In this document: one piece after another, positions 1 through 7,016 of the stretch
Layout of the letters: each line of letters begins with the position of its first letter
How positions within the stretch are numbered: position 1 is the stretch's first letter
NCBI GenBank assembly: GCA_964462685.1
Contig: CAYWYR010000005.1
Span: 1-64,000 of the forward strand
Direction of reading: 5' to 3'
DNA from: CAYWYR01 sp964462685
GTDB lineage: Bacteria > Bacteroidota > Ignavibacteria > Kapaibacteriales > UBA2268
Length of the DNA stretch: 64,000 nt
Made by a program: the position numbers and the translations under genes
The notes under the pieces: generated by a model
Told to the model about the DNA's origin: nothing
Database searches by the model: none
Seen by the model: only the letters and a program-made list of their open reading frames with translations

Positions 1-241
1 AATCTTTGTTGTAAATAGGACTCATATTAATTAACTTTACATCTGATAGGAATCTGTCTATATATCTGGTCTTGTTGTAAATAGGACTCATATTAATTAA
101 CTTTACATCAAAGAAGCAGAAACGTATTATGAATATTGCGTTGTAAATAGGACTCATATTAATTAACTTTACATCTGACCGCTCGCAGAATCCTCAACGA
201 ATACCGTTGTAAATAGGACTCATATTAATTAACTTTACATC
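1..241 (+). CRISPR. Type II-C CRISPR array (cas2-proximal end)
   Basis: Four identical 36-bp repeats lie at 8-43, 74-109, 140-175 and 206-241, separated by three 30-bp spacers (44-73, 110-139, 176-205). The array continues left of the window. Repeats begin GTTGTAAATAGGACTCATA when read on the + strand. This is the sense orientation, because positions 1-9 and 10-22 of the repeat pair with the tracrRNA anti-repeat at 5362-5386. The array is therefore read toward, and converges with, the cas operon. A 30-nt spacer is normal for type II-C. Repeat positions 25-32 (TAACTTTA) resemble the Bacteroidota -7 box and positions 1-4 (GTTG) the -33 box, so each repeat may drive the next spacer. Spacer targets were not identified. 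Confidence 0.98.
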
Positions 242-244
242 AGC

Positions 245-281
245 CCGCCCTGTAGCCCTCTGTTCATGGGCTACTGGGCGG
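245..281. other. Strong hairpin at the cas-proximal end of the array
   Basis: Fourteen-base arms (245-258 and 268-281) pair with one T-T mismatch around a 9-nt loop. It sits directly after the last repeat. There is no adjacent T-run on either strand, so it is not a classic intrinsic terminator. It may trim or protect the 3' end of the pre-crRNA, or pause transcription entering from either side. Function is inferred. Confidence 0.6.
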
Positions 282-290
282 ATATAGAGA

Positions 291-342
291 CAAAAAAACG
301 GTTTCCGGGGGAAAGGTTCTCCGCCTCGGAAGCCAATTTTTT
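291..342. terminator. Bidirectional terminator between array and cas operon
   Basis: An 11-bp stem (300-310 with 324-334, two G-U pairs, 13-nt loop) is followed on the + strand by AATTTTTT (335-342). It is preceded by CAAAAAAAC (291-299), which reads as a T-run on the - strand. It can therefore stop both the + strand array transcript and the - strand cas transcript, and it overlaps the cas2 stop codon. This supports convergent transcription of array and cas genes. Confidence 0.75.
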
Positions 343-671
343 CAGAACATTGCTATTTGGCCGGGGTTACTCGGTGCCTCCCTAGGCGTTCTGTTCTCAA
401 AATGTTTTATCCTCCCGAACTGCTTATCAGTAACCTCCATTATCGATATACTACCCCTCGGGGGCAGCCGTTTCTCTAATCGTTTGGCCATGGCGGCGGT
501 AAATTCCATCGAAGGGCAACATCTATAATACACCGAATACTGGTGCATCGAAAACCCTTCAGAAAGCAGATATTTCCTGAATACCGTGTAGTCTTTTCTG
601 TTCTTCTTGGTTTCCGTTGGCAGATCAAAGAATAGATACATCCACATAACTCTATACTCGTTTATTAGCAT
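342..671 (-). CDS. cas2: CRISPR-associated endonuclease Cas2
   Basis: A 109-aa Cas2. It is the homodimeric partner that bridges two Cas1 dimers in the adaptation complex which inserts new spacers. The ferredoxin-like beta1 strand MWMYLFFDLPTETKK carries the conserved Asp, followed by FRKYLLSEGF and QYSVYYR as in type II-C Cas2 proteins. The ATG at 669-671 is chosen because the leader residues before MWMYLFFD are typical of Bacteroidota II-C Cas2. It overlaps the cas1 stop (665-667) by seven bases, so the two are translationally coupled. It is the last gene of the cas9-cas1-cas2 operon, and its stop codon touches the bidirectional terminator. Confidence 0.96.
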   Translation of the reverse strand: MLINEYRVMWMYLFFDLPTETKKNRKDYTVFRKYLLSEGFSMHQYSVYYRCCPSMEFTAAMAKRLEKRLPPRGSISIMEVTDKQFGRIKHFENRTPREAPSNPGQIAMF

Positions 672-1564
672 AATTCAGGTGTCCTCAGATTTTCACTCCC
701 CAGTTCTATCGCCTTTGCATAGCTCTCTATATATCTAGTGACAGATGTCTGAACAGTATGTGTCTTGTCATCGAACATCACGTCACTGTATAGCATTTTC
801 AGGAGTATCGCTTTATTATCTCTCCTCAGATCTTTATCTTTGGCCAGTTCCGCTATATTCTCGATTATATAGCTGTCTATAATAGGGCGGTAAGGTTCGA
901 TCAGATCATCCGACAGTGTCATCGGATTATAATTGTTCTTGTGGTGGATGCCCAGCATCGGTGATAGCCCGGCAGCTATGATACTTCTGGATATATACGC
1001 CCTCATCACCATATATGAGAAATTCATTATGTTGTTCGGGAAACCGCCCTCCCTGTTCCTACGGAAATCACTTCCGAACAGAGCTTTGAAATAAACACCC
1101 GAAGCCGCACCTTCTTTCTTGGTTGAGTCGCCGCTTTTTATACCGCCCAGCATAGCTTTCAATTGCGATATTTTTCTATTCTCGGCACCGTGTTTTTCCA
1201 GTACCGCTATCTGGTTGCCTATCTTCGCCTTCACTATTATCTTCCAGAGCTGCTTTTTAGGCGGTTTCTTCAACTCAGTCTGTAACTTTACTTTCTTGAA
1301 AGGTACAGATGCTGAATAAAGCGGCTGTGAAATGGAAATAGGGCTGTGGGATCCGTCGCAGAATACTACGCCCACACCCGCGCCGCCCAGTTCGCCCATA
1401 GCATATCCGGAAATGGTGACCATAGCCGAATCAACAATAACAAGCCCGATCTCAGCCATCGGTATAGCCGCGAACACTCCCGTATCTTTGTCAGTTATCT
1501 CAAGGCATCTGTTCTTATACCCAAGATATTTTCTGCCAGATATATAAACCGTTTGGTGTGGCAT
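665..1564 (-). CDS. cas1: CRISPR-associated integrase Cas1 (type II-C)
   Basis: The spacer integrase of the adaptation module. The open frame runs to 1603, but the internal ATG at 1562-1564 (protein MPHQTVYISGRKYLGYK, 299 aa) is preferred. It matches normal Cas1 N-termini and puts the metal ligands at Glu151 (KKEGAASGVY), His207 (GIHHKNNYNP) and Asp220 (SDDLIEPYRP), close to the S. pyogenes Cas1 numbering. All three catalytic positions are present, so the enzyme looks active. It is 177 bp downstream of cas9, and its stop overlaps the cas2 start. No csn2 or cas4 accompanies it, which defines subtype II-C. Confidence 0.96.
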   Translation of the reverse strand: MPHQTVYISGRKYLGYKNRCLEITDKDTGVFAAIPMAEIGLVIVDSAMVTISGYAMGELGGAGVGVVFCDGSHSPISISQPLYSASVPFKKVKLQTELKKPPKKQLWKIIVKAKIGNQIAVLEKHGAENRKISQLKAMLGGIKSGDSTKKEGAASGVYFKALFGSDFRRNREGGFPNNIMNFSYMVMRAYISRSIIAAGLSPMLGIHHKNNYNPMTLSDDLIEPYRPIIDSYIIENIAELAKDKDLRRDNKAILLKMLYSDVMFDDKTHTVQTSVTRYIESYAKAIELGSENLRTPELC

Positions 1565-1741
1565 ATTAATAAGTATTAAAAATAGAATATTAATATCTAT
1601 CAATTAAAATGCCGAAATATGCTATATCCGTATATTAGCTTTCTTTCAAAAACTCAGCAATATACTTGATTCGGATTGCTGTGCCTATAAAGGATTATAA
1701 AACGGCGTTCTCCTTGTGTCGGATAAAGAATAGAAATAATA

Positions 1742-4700
1742 TCAAAACCAGTCCTCGATTAACCCAGTATGGCTTAGCCGTAGCTTTTTCATATCAATCG
1801 GGTATGAACCTGGCATGTATGATTTAGTTAAAGTTACACTATCAGTTTTATATTCTCTTTTATTTTCTTTTTCATCGAATACATTTTCTTCAACTTCCAT
1901 TTTATCGAGACTATATATATTGTTCAGATGCCATAGCTGTTTGCTGGTACCTGCCCATGTCATTACCCGCGATATATCTTTTGATATCATATTATAGGTT
2001 TCTGGGTCATCTGCTGAGAACCCATCAGGGAATCCATCGGCAATAATAGTATCTCTGTTCTGCAGATATACTAGAAACTCCTCGGTACCGTTTGCATCGT
2101 TTTTTAATTCCTCAGATACTTTCTTGCCAGGGAACTTCCTACAAGCCTCAAACATACTGACTGATTCTGCTTTTATCTTACCATCCTCATTTTTATAATA
2201 GGCCATACAGAAATTATTATCTGCCAATACATATTTATCATAATCAGCTATTTTAATAGGCTGTTCTTTCCTGATAATCAGCTTCACTGCCTTAATAGGC
2301 AGTTCTCTTTTTGATCTTGGAAAATAATGTTTTACACCTCTGGCCAGTATTTTCTGCGCATCCTTATCCTTAATCGTTTTTGGGTCATACCCCGCACGGC
2401 GGATAGCCTTTAGTATCGCCTCTCTAATTCTCGGATCGGCTATTTGGCTGGGTGAGTCACCGTCTGCCCCTATTTGTTTCATAGTAAGGTTAGCTATAGG
2501 CTTCCTTACATGGAGCAAAGCACTTTTTCCGTCCCTTATTCTATCGCCTTTTTCATCCTTTCGCCAACCATAGAACGTATCACCATGGAACCCTCCTCTC
2601 AGCTTTCTATCCGGTTTATGTACTACTAAAATATTTTCCAGTACTAATTCAACCTTATCCCTGAATTCTTTTTTGTCTGAATATACTGTAGGCACATCGA
2701 TCTTGTCGCATATCTCCCAATATCTTGGCTTTGCTCCAGTCCTTTGATATTCTTCGTCCTGATAACGAAGCTCGTCGGCTATCTGCTTTACATGGCTGCG
2801 GGTGGTATAAGCTATCACTATCGCATCCAGGGCATGGTGGCGGTTATCCAAGCGGTCTTTCTTTTTCGTTCGCAGCGGGTCAATATACTGATGTTCGGCC
2901 AGTAATCCGTTCAACTCCCAGCATTTCCGGAGATGCCCGGTGGTTGACCCCTTGGATGTACGTACATCATCACATACCTTTTCCAGCATTTTCACTGTTT
3001 CAGTTCCAATATATCTGGTATCGTTTAGCTGCTGGCTTATAAATTCATCACTGTCCTTTAAGCTATCCCTTTCAAATCTGTTGAATTTACCCATCAGATC
3101 TTTTCTTTTTTTATCACCATAAATATGGAAGTATTTTTTAGCCCTTGCCATTACTTCATCATATTTACCGGGCGTTGATTCGAATGCCTCAAACGGAAGT
3201 CTATTCCCTTTTGCGAGATTTTCTTCGCGGGTACATACTACTTTATTAAGATAGGAATTATCAAATGTTTTGGAATAGGGTAAGATATGATCAACATCGA
3301 TCCCACCATAAAGCAGATCATTAAAACTAATCTGTTCACCAGAATAAATACATCTTTCATCTTGATCCTGCCATAGCTTTACTTTTTCTATCATCCATTT
3401 TTTAGGCTCGTGTATATTGTGTTCGGCTAGCAGATCCCTTACCGAATCATTCCGCTTTTCATTAGAATTGATCTTATCATTAGTATTCTTCCTGCCCTCT
3501 TTAGATTGCTTGATATCTCTTGCGAGCTCTATTTTGATAACTCTCGGGCTACCATATAGGAATGCCAGTTCATTATACACCTTTTTAAGTGTCTGCAAGG
3601 AAGCATTTACCACAGGGTTATTGATTCTCTGAACTTCCTCTATATATCTACCTGTATCGCCATCTGTAGGCTTGTATTTTTGCCATTTATCAAATTTGCC
3701 ATCAGTATATGCCTGTTTACGGGCATAATGCTCACCTAATCCGCTCTCTAAATATGGCAGGATCTCACGTATAGCAAATTGAGAATAACTACCATAAAAA
3801 TCTTCAAATACAACTTTTGAAATCTGAACTGCGACATCCTCATCAAAACCATACTTTTCTATGGCTCTGTTAATCATCCATTCTTCACTTACAGCATATA
3901 ACAGATCGAGATAAATTTCATTAAAATTCTTCTCAGCTATATTCCTGTTCTTTTTCGATCTTGCTGTATCCTTCTTTCCATCTGCACTTTTTACATTTGT
4001 TGAATTGATTATTCTATAAAGTGTAGATAGCGATTTGATAGTTTTCCCATCATAATTGGTTATGAACCTTGTACCCTTGGGTAGGCCCAATATCGGTTGT
4101 AGCCACTTATTGCCATTATCAAACTTTACCTTATCTTTTTCTGCCATTTTCGAGTATATAGCTTTTCTGTCATCGGTAGATAATTCAATGGGTTTTGCAA
4201 ATCTACCTTCCTCTTTGATTATCAGATTGTTAACAACACACCATAACCTATACTCCTGAAAAAGCGGATTAGATTTTCTTACTACATGTTTTTTATAAGT
4301 TATAGGGCATTTTCTTCTATGGTTTTTCTGTGATTTAAGATCTCTCTGAAAAAATATCGTTTCTTTGATTCTTTTAAGGTTGCCACCGGATAACCTGCCG
4401 TTATGAAACCTTTGTTGAGACTCCCAGATTATCTCTACTTCGTCTTCAAAATGCTTCCTTAGCGTGTATCTTGATCTTCTTTTCTCCGAAAATCCATCTT
4501 GGCCATCTTTACTAGCTAAATACTCACCGATTGTTCTGTATTTACCTGAACTTAAAGCATTTGTAATATCATTTATACCAGGCTTGGTTATTATTTTCTC
4601 ACCATTTATATTTTCTTCTGCTCCTGTATGGATAGTATTGGTATCTTTTGCACCTCGGTCCTTAGCAGAACTTTTAAAGCCACGTCTGTTATTAATATGG

Positions 4701-5134
4701 TAAAGTGCTCTGGCCAGTTCTTCTAATTCTACTTTTTCGTCAAGCGCCTTTTTCCTTATTTCATAAGGGCAGTCTGGGGATGCGAAGATATTGCGATTTA
4801 TATCTTTTGGCAAAAATCCGATTTCGATAAAATCTTTGAACAGTCTTTCGCGTCTTGCTGATTTCCTCATCAGCTGTCGTCTGATCTGGCGTTTTTCCCT
4901 TCTGTTTACAGCACGCGATGCCTCCTTGTCACCCAAGCCCAGCTTATCAACCCCTGCCGGGAAAATATTTACACCTGCTCGGATTATTTCTTTCGCTATA
5001 GGTTCTTTAGGGTTCTTAGTATCATCTTCACAGAGTACCACGGCCCAGCCAAGACTGTTTGCCCCGATATCGAATGACAGAATATACTTCCCGTCTAAAT
5101 CTTTTTTAAACTGTTCAATAGATTTATTATACAT
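1742..5134 (-). CDS. cas9: RNA-guided DNA endonuclease Cas9, type II-C
   Basis: The effector nuclease, guided by crRNA and tracrRNA. At 1130 aa it is in the compact II-C range. In order: RuvC-I (ILSFDIGANSLGW, Asp22), the arginine-rich bridge helix (REKRQIRRQLMRKSARRERL, about 78-97), a REC region to about 500, RuvC-II (VIKIELARDI, Glu536), HNH (GGIDVDHILPYSKTFDNS, His616), RuvC-III (DNRHHALDAIVIAYT, Asp770), then WED and PAM-interacting regions. All four catalytic residues are intact, so both strands should be cut. The PAM cannot be read from sequence. It is divergent from the tracrRNA gene. An 18-bp site 36-54 bp upstream of its ATG matches a spacer-like segment upstream of the tracrRNA. 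No TAnnTTTG box was found for its own promoter. Confidence 0.98.
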   Translation of the reverse strand: MYNKSIEQFKKDLDGKYILSFDIGANSLGWAVVLCEDDTKNPKEPIAKEIIRAGVNIFPAGVDKLGLGDKEASRAVNRREKRQIRRQLMRKSARRERLFKDFIEIGFLPKDINRNIFASPDCPYEIRKKALDEKVELEELARALYHINNRRGFKSSAKDRGAKDTNTIHTGAEENINGEKIITKPGINDITNALSSGKYRTIGEYLASKDGQDGFSEKRRSRYTLRKHFEDEVEIIWESQQRFHNGRLSGGNLKRIKETIFFQRDLKSQKNHRRKCPITYKKHVVRKSNPLFQEYRLWCVVNNLIIKEEGRFAKPIELSTDDRKAIYSKMAEKDKVKFDNGNKWLQPILGLPKGTRFITNYDGKTIKSLSTLYRIINSTNVKSADGKKDTARSKKNRNIAEKNFNEIYLDLLYAVSEEWMINRAIEKYGFDEDVAVQISKVVFEDFYGSYSQFAIREILPYLESGLGEHYARKQAYTDGKFDKWQKYKPTDGDTGRYIEEVQRINNPVVNASLQTLKKVYNELAFLYGSPRVIKIELARDIKQSKEGRKNTNDKINSNEKRNDSVRDLLAEHNIHEPKKWMIEKVKLWQDQDERCIYSGEQISFNDLLYGGIDVDHILPYSKTFDNSYLNKVVCTREENLAKGNRLPFEAFESTPGKYDEVMARAKKYFHIYGDKKRKDLMGKFNRFERDSLKDSDEFISQQLNDTRYIGTETVKMLEKVCDDVRTSKGSTTGHLRKCWELNGLLAEHQYIDPLRTKKKDRLDNRHHALDAIVIAYTTRSHVKQIADELRYQDEEYQRTGAKPRYWEICDKIDVPTVYSDKKEFRDKVELVLENILVVHKPDRKLRGGFHGDTFYGWRKDEKGDRIRDGKSALLHVRKPIANLTMKQIGADGDSPSQIADPRIREAILKAIRRAGYDPKTIKDKDAQKILARGVKHYFPRSKRELPIKAVKLIIRKEQPIKIADYDKYVLADNNFCMAYYKNEDGKIKAESVSMFEACRKFPGKKVSEELKNDANGTEEFLVYLQNRDTIIADGFPDGFSADDPETYNMISKDISRVMTWAGTSKQLWHLNNIYSLDKMEVEENVFDEKENKREYKTDSVTLTKSYMPGSYPIDMKKLRLSHTGLIEDWF

Positions 5135-5170
5135 AAAAGCTCCTCGGAAAACATCGTGTTAGAAAAATGT

Positions 5171-5188
5171 AGATAGATTTATCTCATT
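5171..5188 (-). promoter_or_regulatory. Candidate cas9 autoregulatory target site
   Basis: The - strand here reads AATGAGATAAATCTATCT. The + strand at 5267-5283 reads AATGAGAAAATCTATCT, the same apart from one extra T. The ten bases nearest the would-be PAM (AAATCTATCT) match without gaps. The site lies 36-54 bp upstream of the cas9 ATG, in its promoter or 5' leader. The flank on the PAM side is ACATTTTT. If a guide RNA carries 5264-5283, Cas9 could bind here with only a partial seed match. A plain inverted repeat forming an RNA stem or a regulator site is the alternative. Confidence 0.45.
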
Positions 5189-5249
5189 CTTGAAATCTGA
5201 AACTACTAAACTTATCATTTCAAAACAAACTTTGTGTAATATCGTTGTG

Positions 5250-5257
5250 TATGTTTG
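5250..5257 (+). promoter_or_regulatory. Putative promoter of a long-form tracrRNA
   Basis: TATGTTTG is a perfect Bacteroidota -7 box (TAnnTTTG). A TTTG lies at 5231-5234, but with 15 rather than 19 nt spacing, so the -33 element is weak. Transcription would start near 5262-5264. That is about 20 nt before a nine-base match (5284-5292) to the start of the CRISPR repeat. Confidence 0.45.
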
Positions 5258-5306
5258 ATAGTTTTCAATGAGAAAATCTATCTATTGTAAATATTTTGAA
5301 AATAAT

Positions 5307-5336
5307 TTTGCTTATACGGATGATTTGTGTATATTG
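5307..5336 (+). promoter_or_regulatory. tracrRNA promoter
   Basis: TTTG at 5307-5310 and TATATTG at 5330-5336 are separated by exactly 19 nt, the classical Bacteroidota TTTG-N19-TAnnTTTG arrangement with one T fewer in the -7 box. The predicted start is near 5341-5345, about 20 nt before the anti-repeat. Confidence 0.75.
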
Positions 5337-5342
5337 CAATCA

Positions 5343-5456
5343 GCAGATATGAATTACACTATAGTATGAGTCCTCACATTTGCAATAAGGTGATCCCATC
5401 AGGGTAAATCCGCAGTTAATTCTTTGTCCCAGTCCCATAAAGGCTGGGATTTTTTA
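5343..5456 (+). ncRNA. tracrRNA (short form)
   Basis: The trans-activating RNA that pairs with the crRNA repeat and is bound by Cas9. The anti-repeat is in two blocks. TAGTATGAGTCCT (5362-5374) is complementary to repeat positions 10-22 with one G-U. After a three-base bulge (CAC), ATTTGCAAT (5378-5386) is complementary to positions 1-9 with two G-U. The tail AATAAGG and CCGCA (5384-5414) recalls the tail of Neisseria type II-C tracrRNA. The terminal hairpin with T-run at 5431-5455 ends it, giving about 110 nt. It is divergent from cas9 and lies at the far end of the locus from the array. Confidence 0.92.
5431..5455 (+). terminator. tracrRNA intrinsic terminator
   Basis: AGTCCCA (5431-5437) pairs with TGGGATT (5445-5451), one G-U, with a 7-nt loop, and is followed by a run of T to 5455. 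An overlapping CCCAG/CTGGG pairing is also possible. Confidence 0.85.
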
Positions 5457-5490
5457 CTTTTATAGCCGTTCTTCCATTTTCCACTAAATA

Positions 5491-5520
5491 TATGAACAGA
5501 TATGAACAGATATGAACAGA
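5491..5520. repeat. Three tandem decamers TATGAACAGA
   Basis: Three perfect copies of a 10-bp unit lie about 170 bp upstream of the M16 peptidase gene. A related triplet lies at 45851-45880, just upstream of groEL. One unit per helical turn would suit a cooperative DNA-binding protein. No function is established. Confidence 0.85.
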
Positions 5521-5686
5521 TTACCAATGTAAAAGAACATCCACCCCTCCATATATGAAATAATATGAAAAAATTACGCAAATAAAAACCAGAAGCACTT
5601 CCGTTTGCTACCACACTCCCTTTTCCGTAATTTAACGGATTATATACTACACAAAACGAGTCAATCACAAACTTTTGAGGGAGTGC

Positions 5687-7015
5687 ATGCTGAAGTATAT
5701 TGCACTGGCCATTATTGCCTTAGCGGCGGTAGCCCTATCGGCTCAGGCCACTAAAAAAACCTTCCCGTACGATTACCAGACGGGCAGCCTGGATAACGGG
5801 CTTAAATACTATATCATTCCTATGGAGTCAGGCGGGCTGGTTACCTACTATTCCGTTGTCCGCACAGGTTCTAGAGATGAGTGGGAGCCGGGCCGATCTG
5901 GTTTTGCCCATTTCTTCGAACACATGATGTTCCGCGGCACAAAAAAACGCCCTCAGGCAGTCTACGATTCCACAGTGATATCACTCGGGGCCGATGCCAA
6001 CGCATACACGTCCGATGATATCACTGCTTACCACCTTAACTTCGCCGCAGAGGATCTTGAGACGGTTATTGACCTGGAAAGCGACCGCTTTCAAAACCTA
6101 TCCTACAAAGAGAACGCTTTCAAAACAGAATCCGGCGCCGTTTACGGTGAGTACCGTAAGAATATGACTAATCCTTTCTTCGTGCTTTGGGAAAAGCTAA
6201 AAGAAACAGCTTTCACTGAGCACACATACAGCCACACAACTATCGGCTACGAAGAAGATATCGCGAACATGCCGAATATGTACGATTACTCACTATCATT
6301 CTATGATAGATATTACCGCCCAGAAAACGTAGTGATAGTTGTTGCGGGCGATGTCAAGCCGGCCAATGTTAAATCACTCCTAAGCGAATACTACGGCCAA
6401 TGGGAACAAGGCTATACCGAACCTGAGATCAAACCTGAACCGCCACAGACCGAACCTAGAACAGCTACGGTAACATATCCCGGCAAAACGAACCCGTATC
6501 TAGCGGTGGCATACAAGAACAAAGCGTATGACGCTCAAGATGTGGATTACATAGCGGCACAACTACTAGGGGAGCTTGCCTTCGGATCAAACTCTGATCT
6601 GTACAAGAAGCTATATCTCGAAGAGCAGAAAGTGCAGTATCTCGGCCCGTCATTCTCCGATAACCGCGACCCCTTCCTGAATATAGTTTACGCTATCGTA
6701 AATGATGAAAGCGATCTGGATTATGTTAGAGATGAAATATATTCTACCATTGAGAAATACCAGACAGAAATGGTTGACCAGAATAAACTTGACGCTTTAA
6801 AAAGCCGCATGAAATACGGTTTCCTCATGGGATTGGATACACCATCGGCTGTAGCTGGTGGGCTTGCCCGCAAGGTAGCCATCACTGGCGGTATCGAAGA
6901 CGTGGATATGGAATTCGAGACAATGGAAAAAGTTACCCCGGAAGATATAATGAACGCCGCAAAATCCATGACGGAAGACATAAGAACAACTGTCACTCTA
7001 AAGGGGGCAAAATAA
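5687..7015 (+). CDS. M16 family zinc metallopeptidase, catalytic subunit
   Basis: A secreted or periplasmic insulinase/pitrilysin-type protease of 442 aa. The reading frame opens at a TTG (5675), but the ATG at 5687 gives a cleaner signal peptide (MLKYIALAIIALAAVALSAQA). The inverted zinc motif HFFEH (about residues 75-79) and the downstream Glu in AVYGEYRKN (about 77 residues later) are both present, so this is the active half. As in bacterial M16B pairs, the protein has two repeated halves, the second lacking the motif. It is followed one base later by the inactive partner, and the two probably form a heterodimer that degrades peptides. The preceding 200 bp hold the tracrRNA end and the decamer repeats. 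Confidence 0.93.
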   Translation: MLKYIALAIIALAAVALSAQATKKTFPYDYQTGSLDNGLKYYIIPMESGGLVTYYSVVRTGSRDEWEPGRSGFAHFFEHMMFRGTKKRPQAVYDSTVISLGADANAYTSDDITAYHLNFAAEDLETVIDLESDRFQNLSYKENAFKTESGAVYGEYRKNMTNPFFVLWEKLKETAFTEHTYSHTTIGYEEDIANMPNMYDYSLSFYDRYYRPENVVIVVAGDVKPANVKSLLSEYYGQWEQGYTEPEIKPEPPQTEPRTATVTYPGKTNPYLAVAYKNKAYDAQDVDYIAAQLLGELAFGSNSDLYKKLYLEEQKVQYLGPSFSDNRDPFLNIVYAIVNDESDLDYVRDEIYSTIEKYQTEMVDQNKLDALKSRMKYGFLMGLDTPSAVAGGLARKVAITGGIEDVDMEFETMEKVTPEDIMNAAKSMTEDIRTTVTLKGAK

Positions 7016-7016
7016 T

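Larger units (their letters stand above)
5262..5456 (+). ncRNA. Possible long-form tracrRNA (natural single guide)
   Basis: A predicted RNA of about 195 nt. It contains a 20-nt spacer-like stretch (5264-5283), ATTGTAAAT (5284-5292) matching repeat positions 2-9, an 85-nt linker holding the short-form promoter, and the tracrRNA proper. ATTGTAAAT can form nine pairs with the anti-repeat segment ATTTGCAAT (5378-5386), slightly better than the real repeat does. The upper part of the repeat (positions 11-18) is not conserved here. The layout is that of tracr-L of S. pyogenes, which folds as a natural single guide and represses the cas promoter. This is inference from sequence only. Confidence 0.42.

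Noticed and set aside
44..205. Self-targeting spacers
   Set aside because: No match of the three complete spacers to other parts of this window was noticed; their targets cannot be determined without a search.
1604..1741. Separate promoter or RNA gene between cas9 and cas1
   Set aside because: No TAnnTTTG box on the - strand and no stable hairpin were found; the 177-bp interval up to the chosen cas1 start is treated as operon spacer.
5170..5284. Reading the inverted repeat only as an operator or transposon ends
   Set aside because: Kept as an alternative, but the right arm abuts exactly a repeat-like nonamer and lies 20 nt after a predicted start, which an ordinary operator does not explain. 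No transposase is nearby.
5399..5668. 89-aa open frame on the - strand
   Set aside because: It overlaps the tracrRNA tail and terminator, has no promoter or recognisable domain, and its composition is not protein-like.
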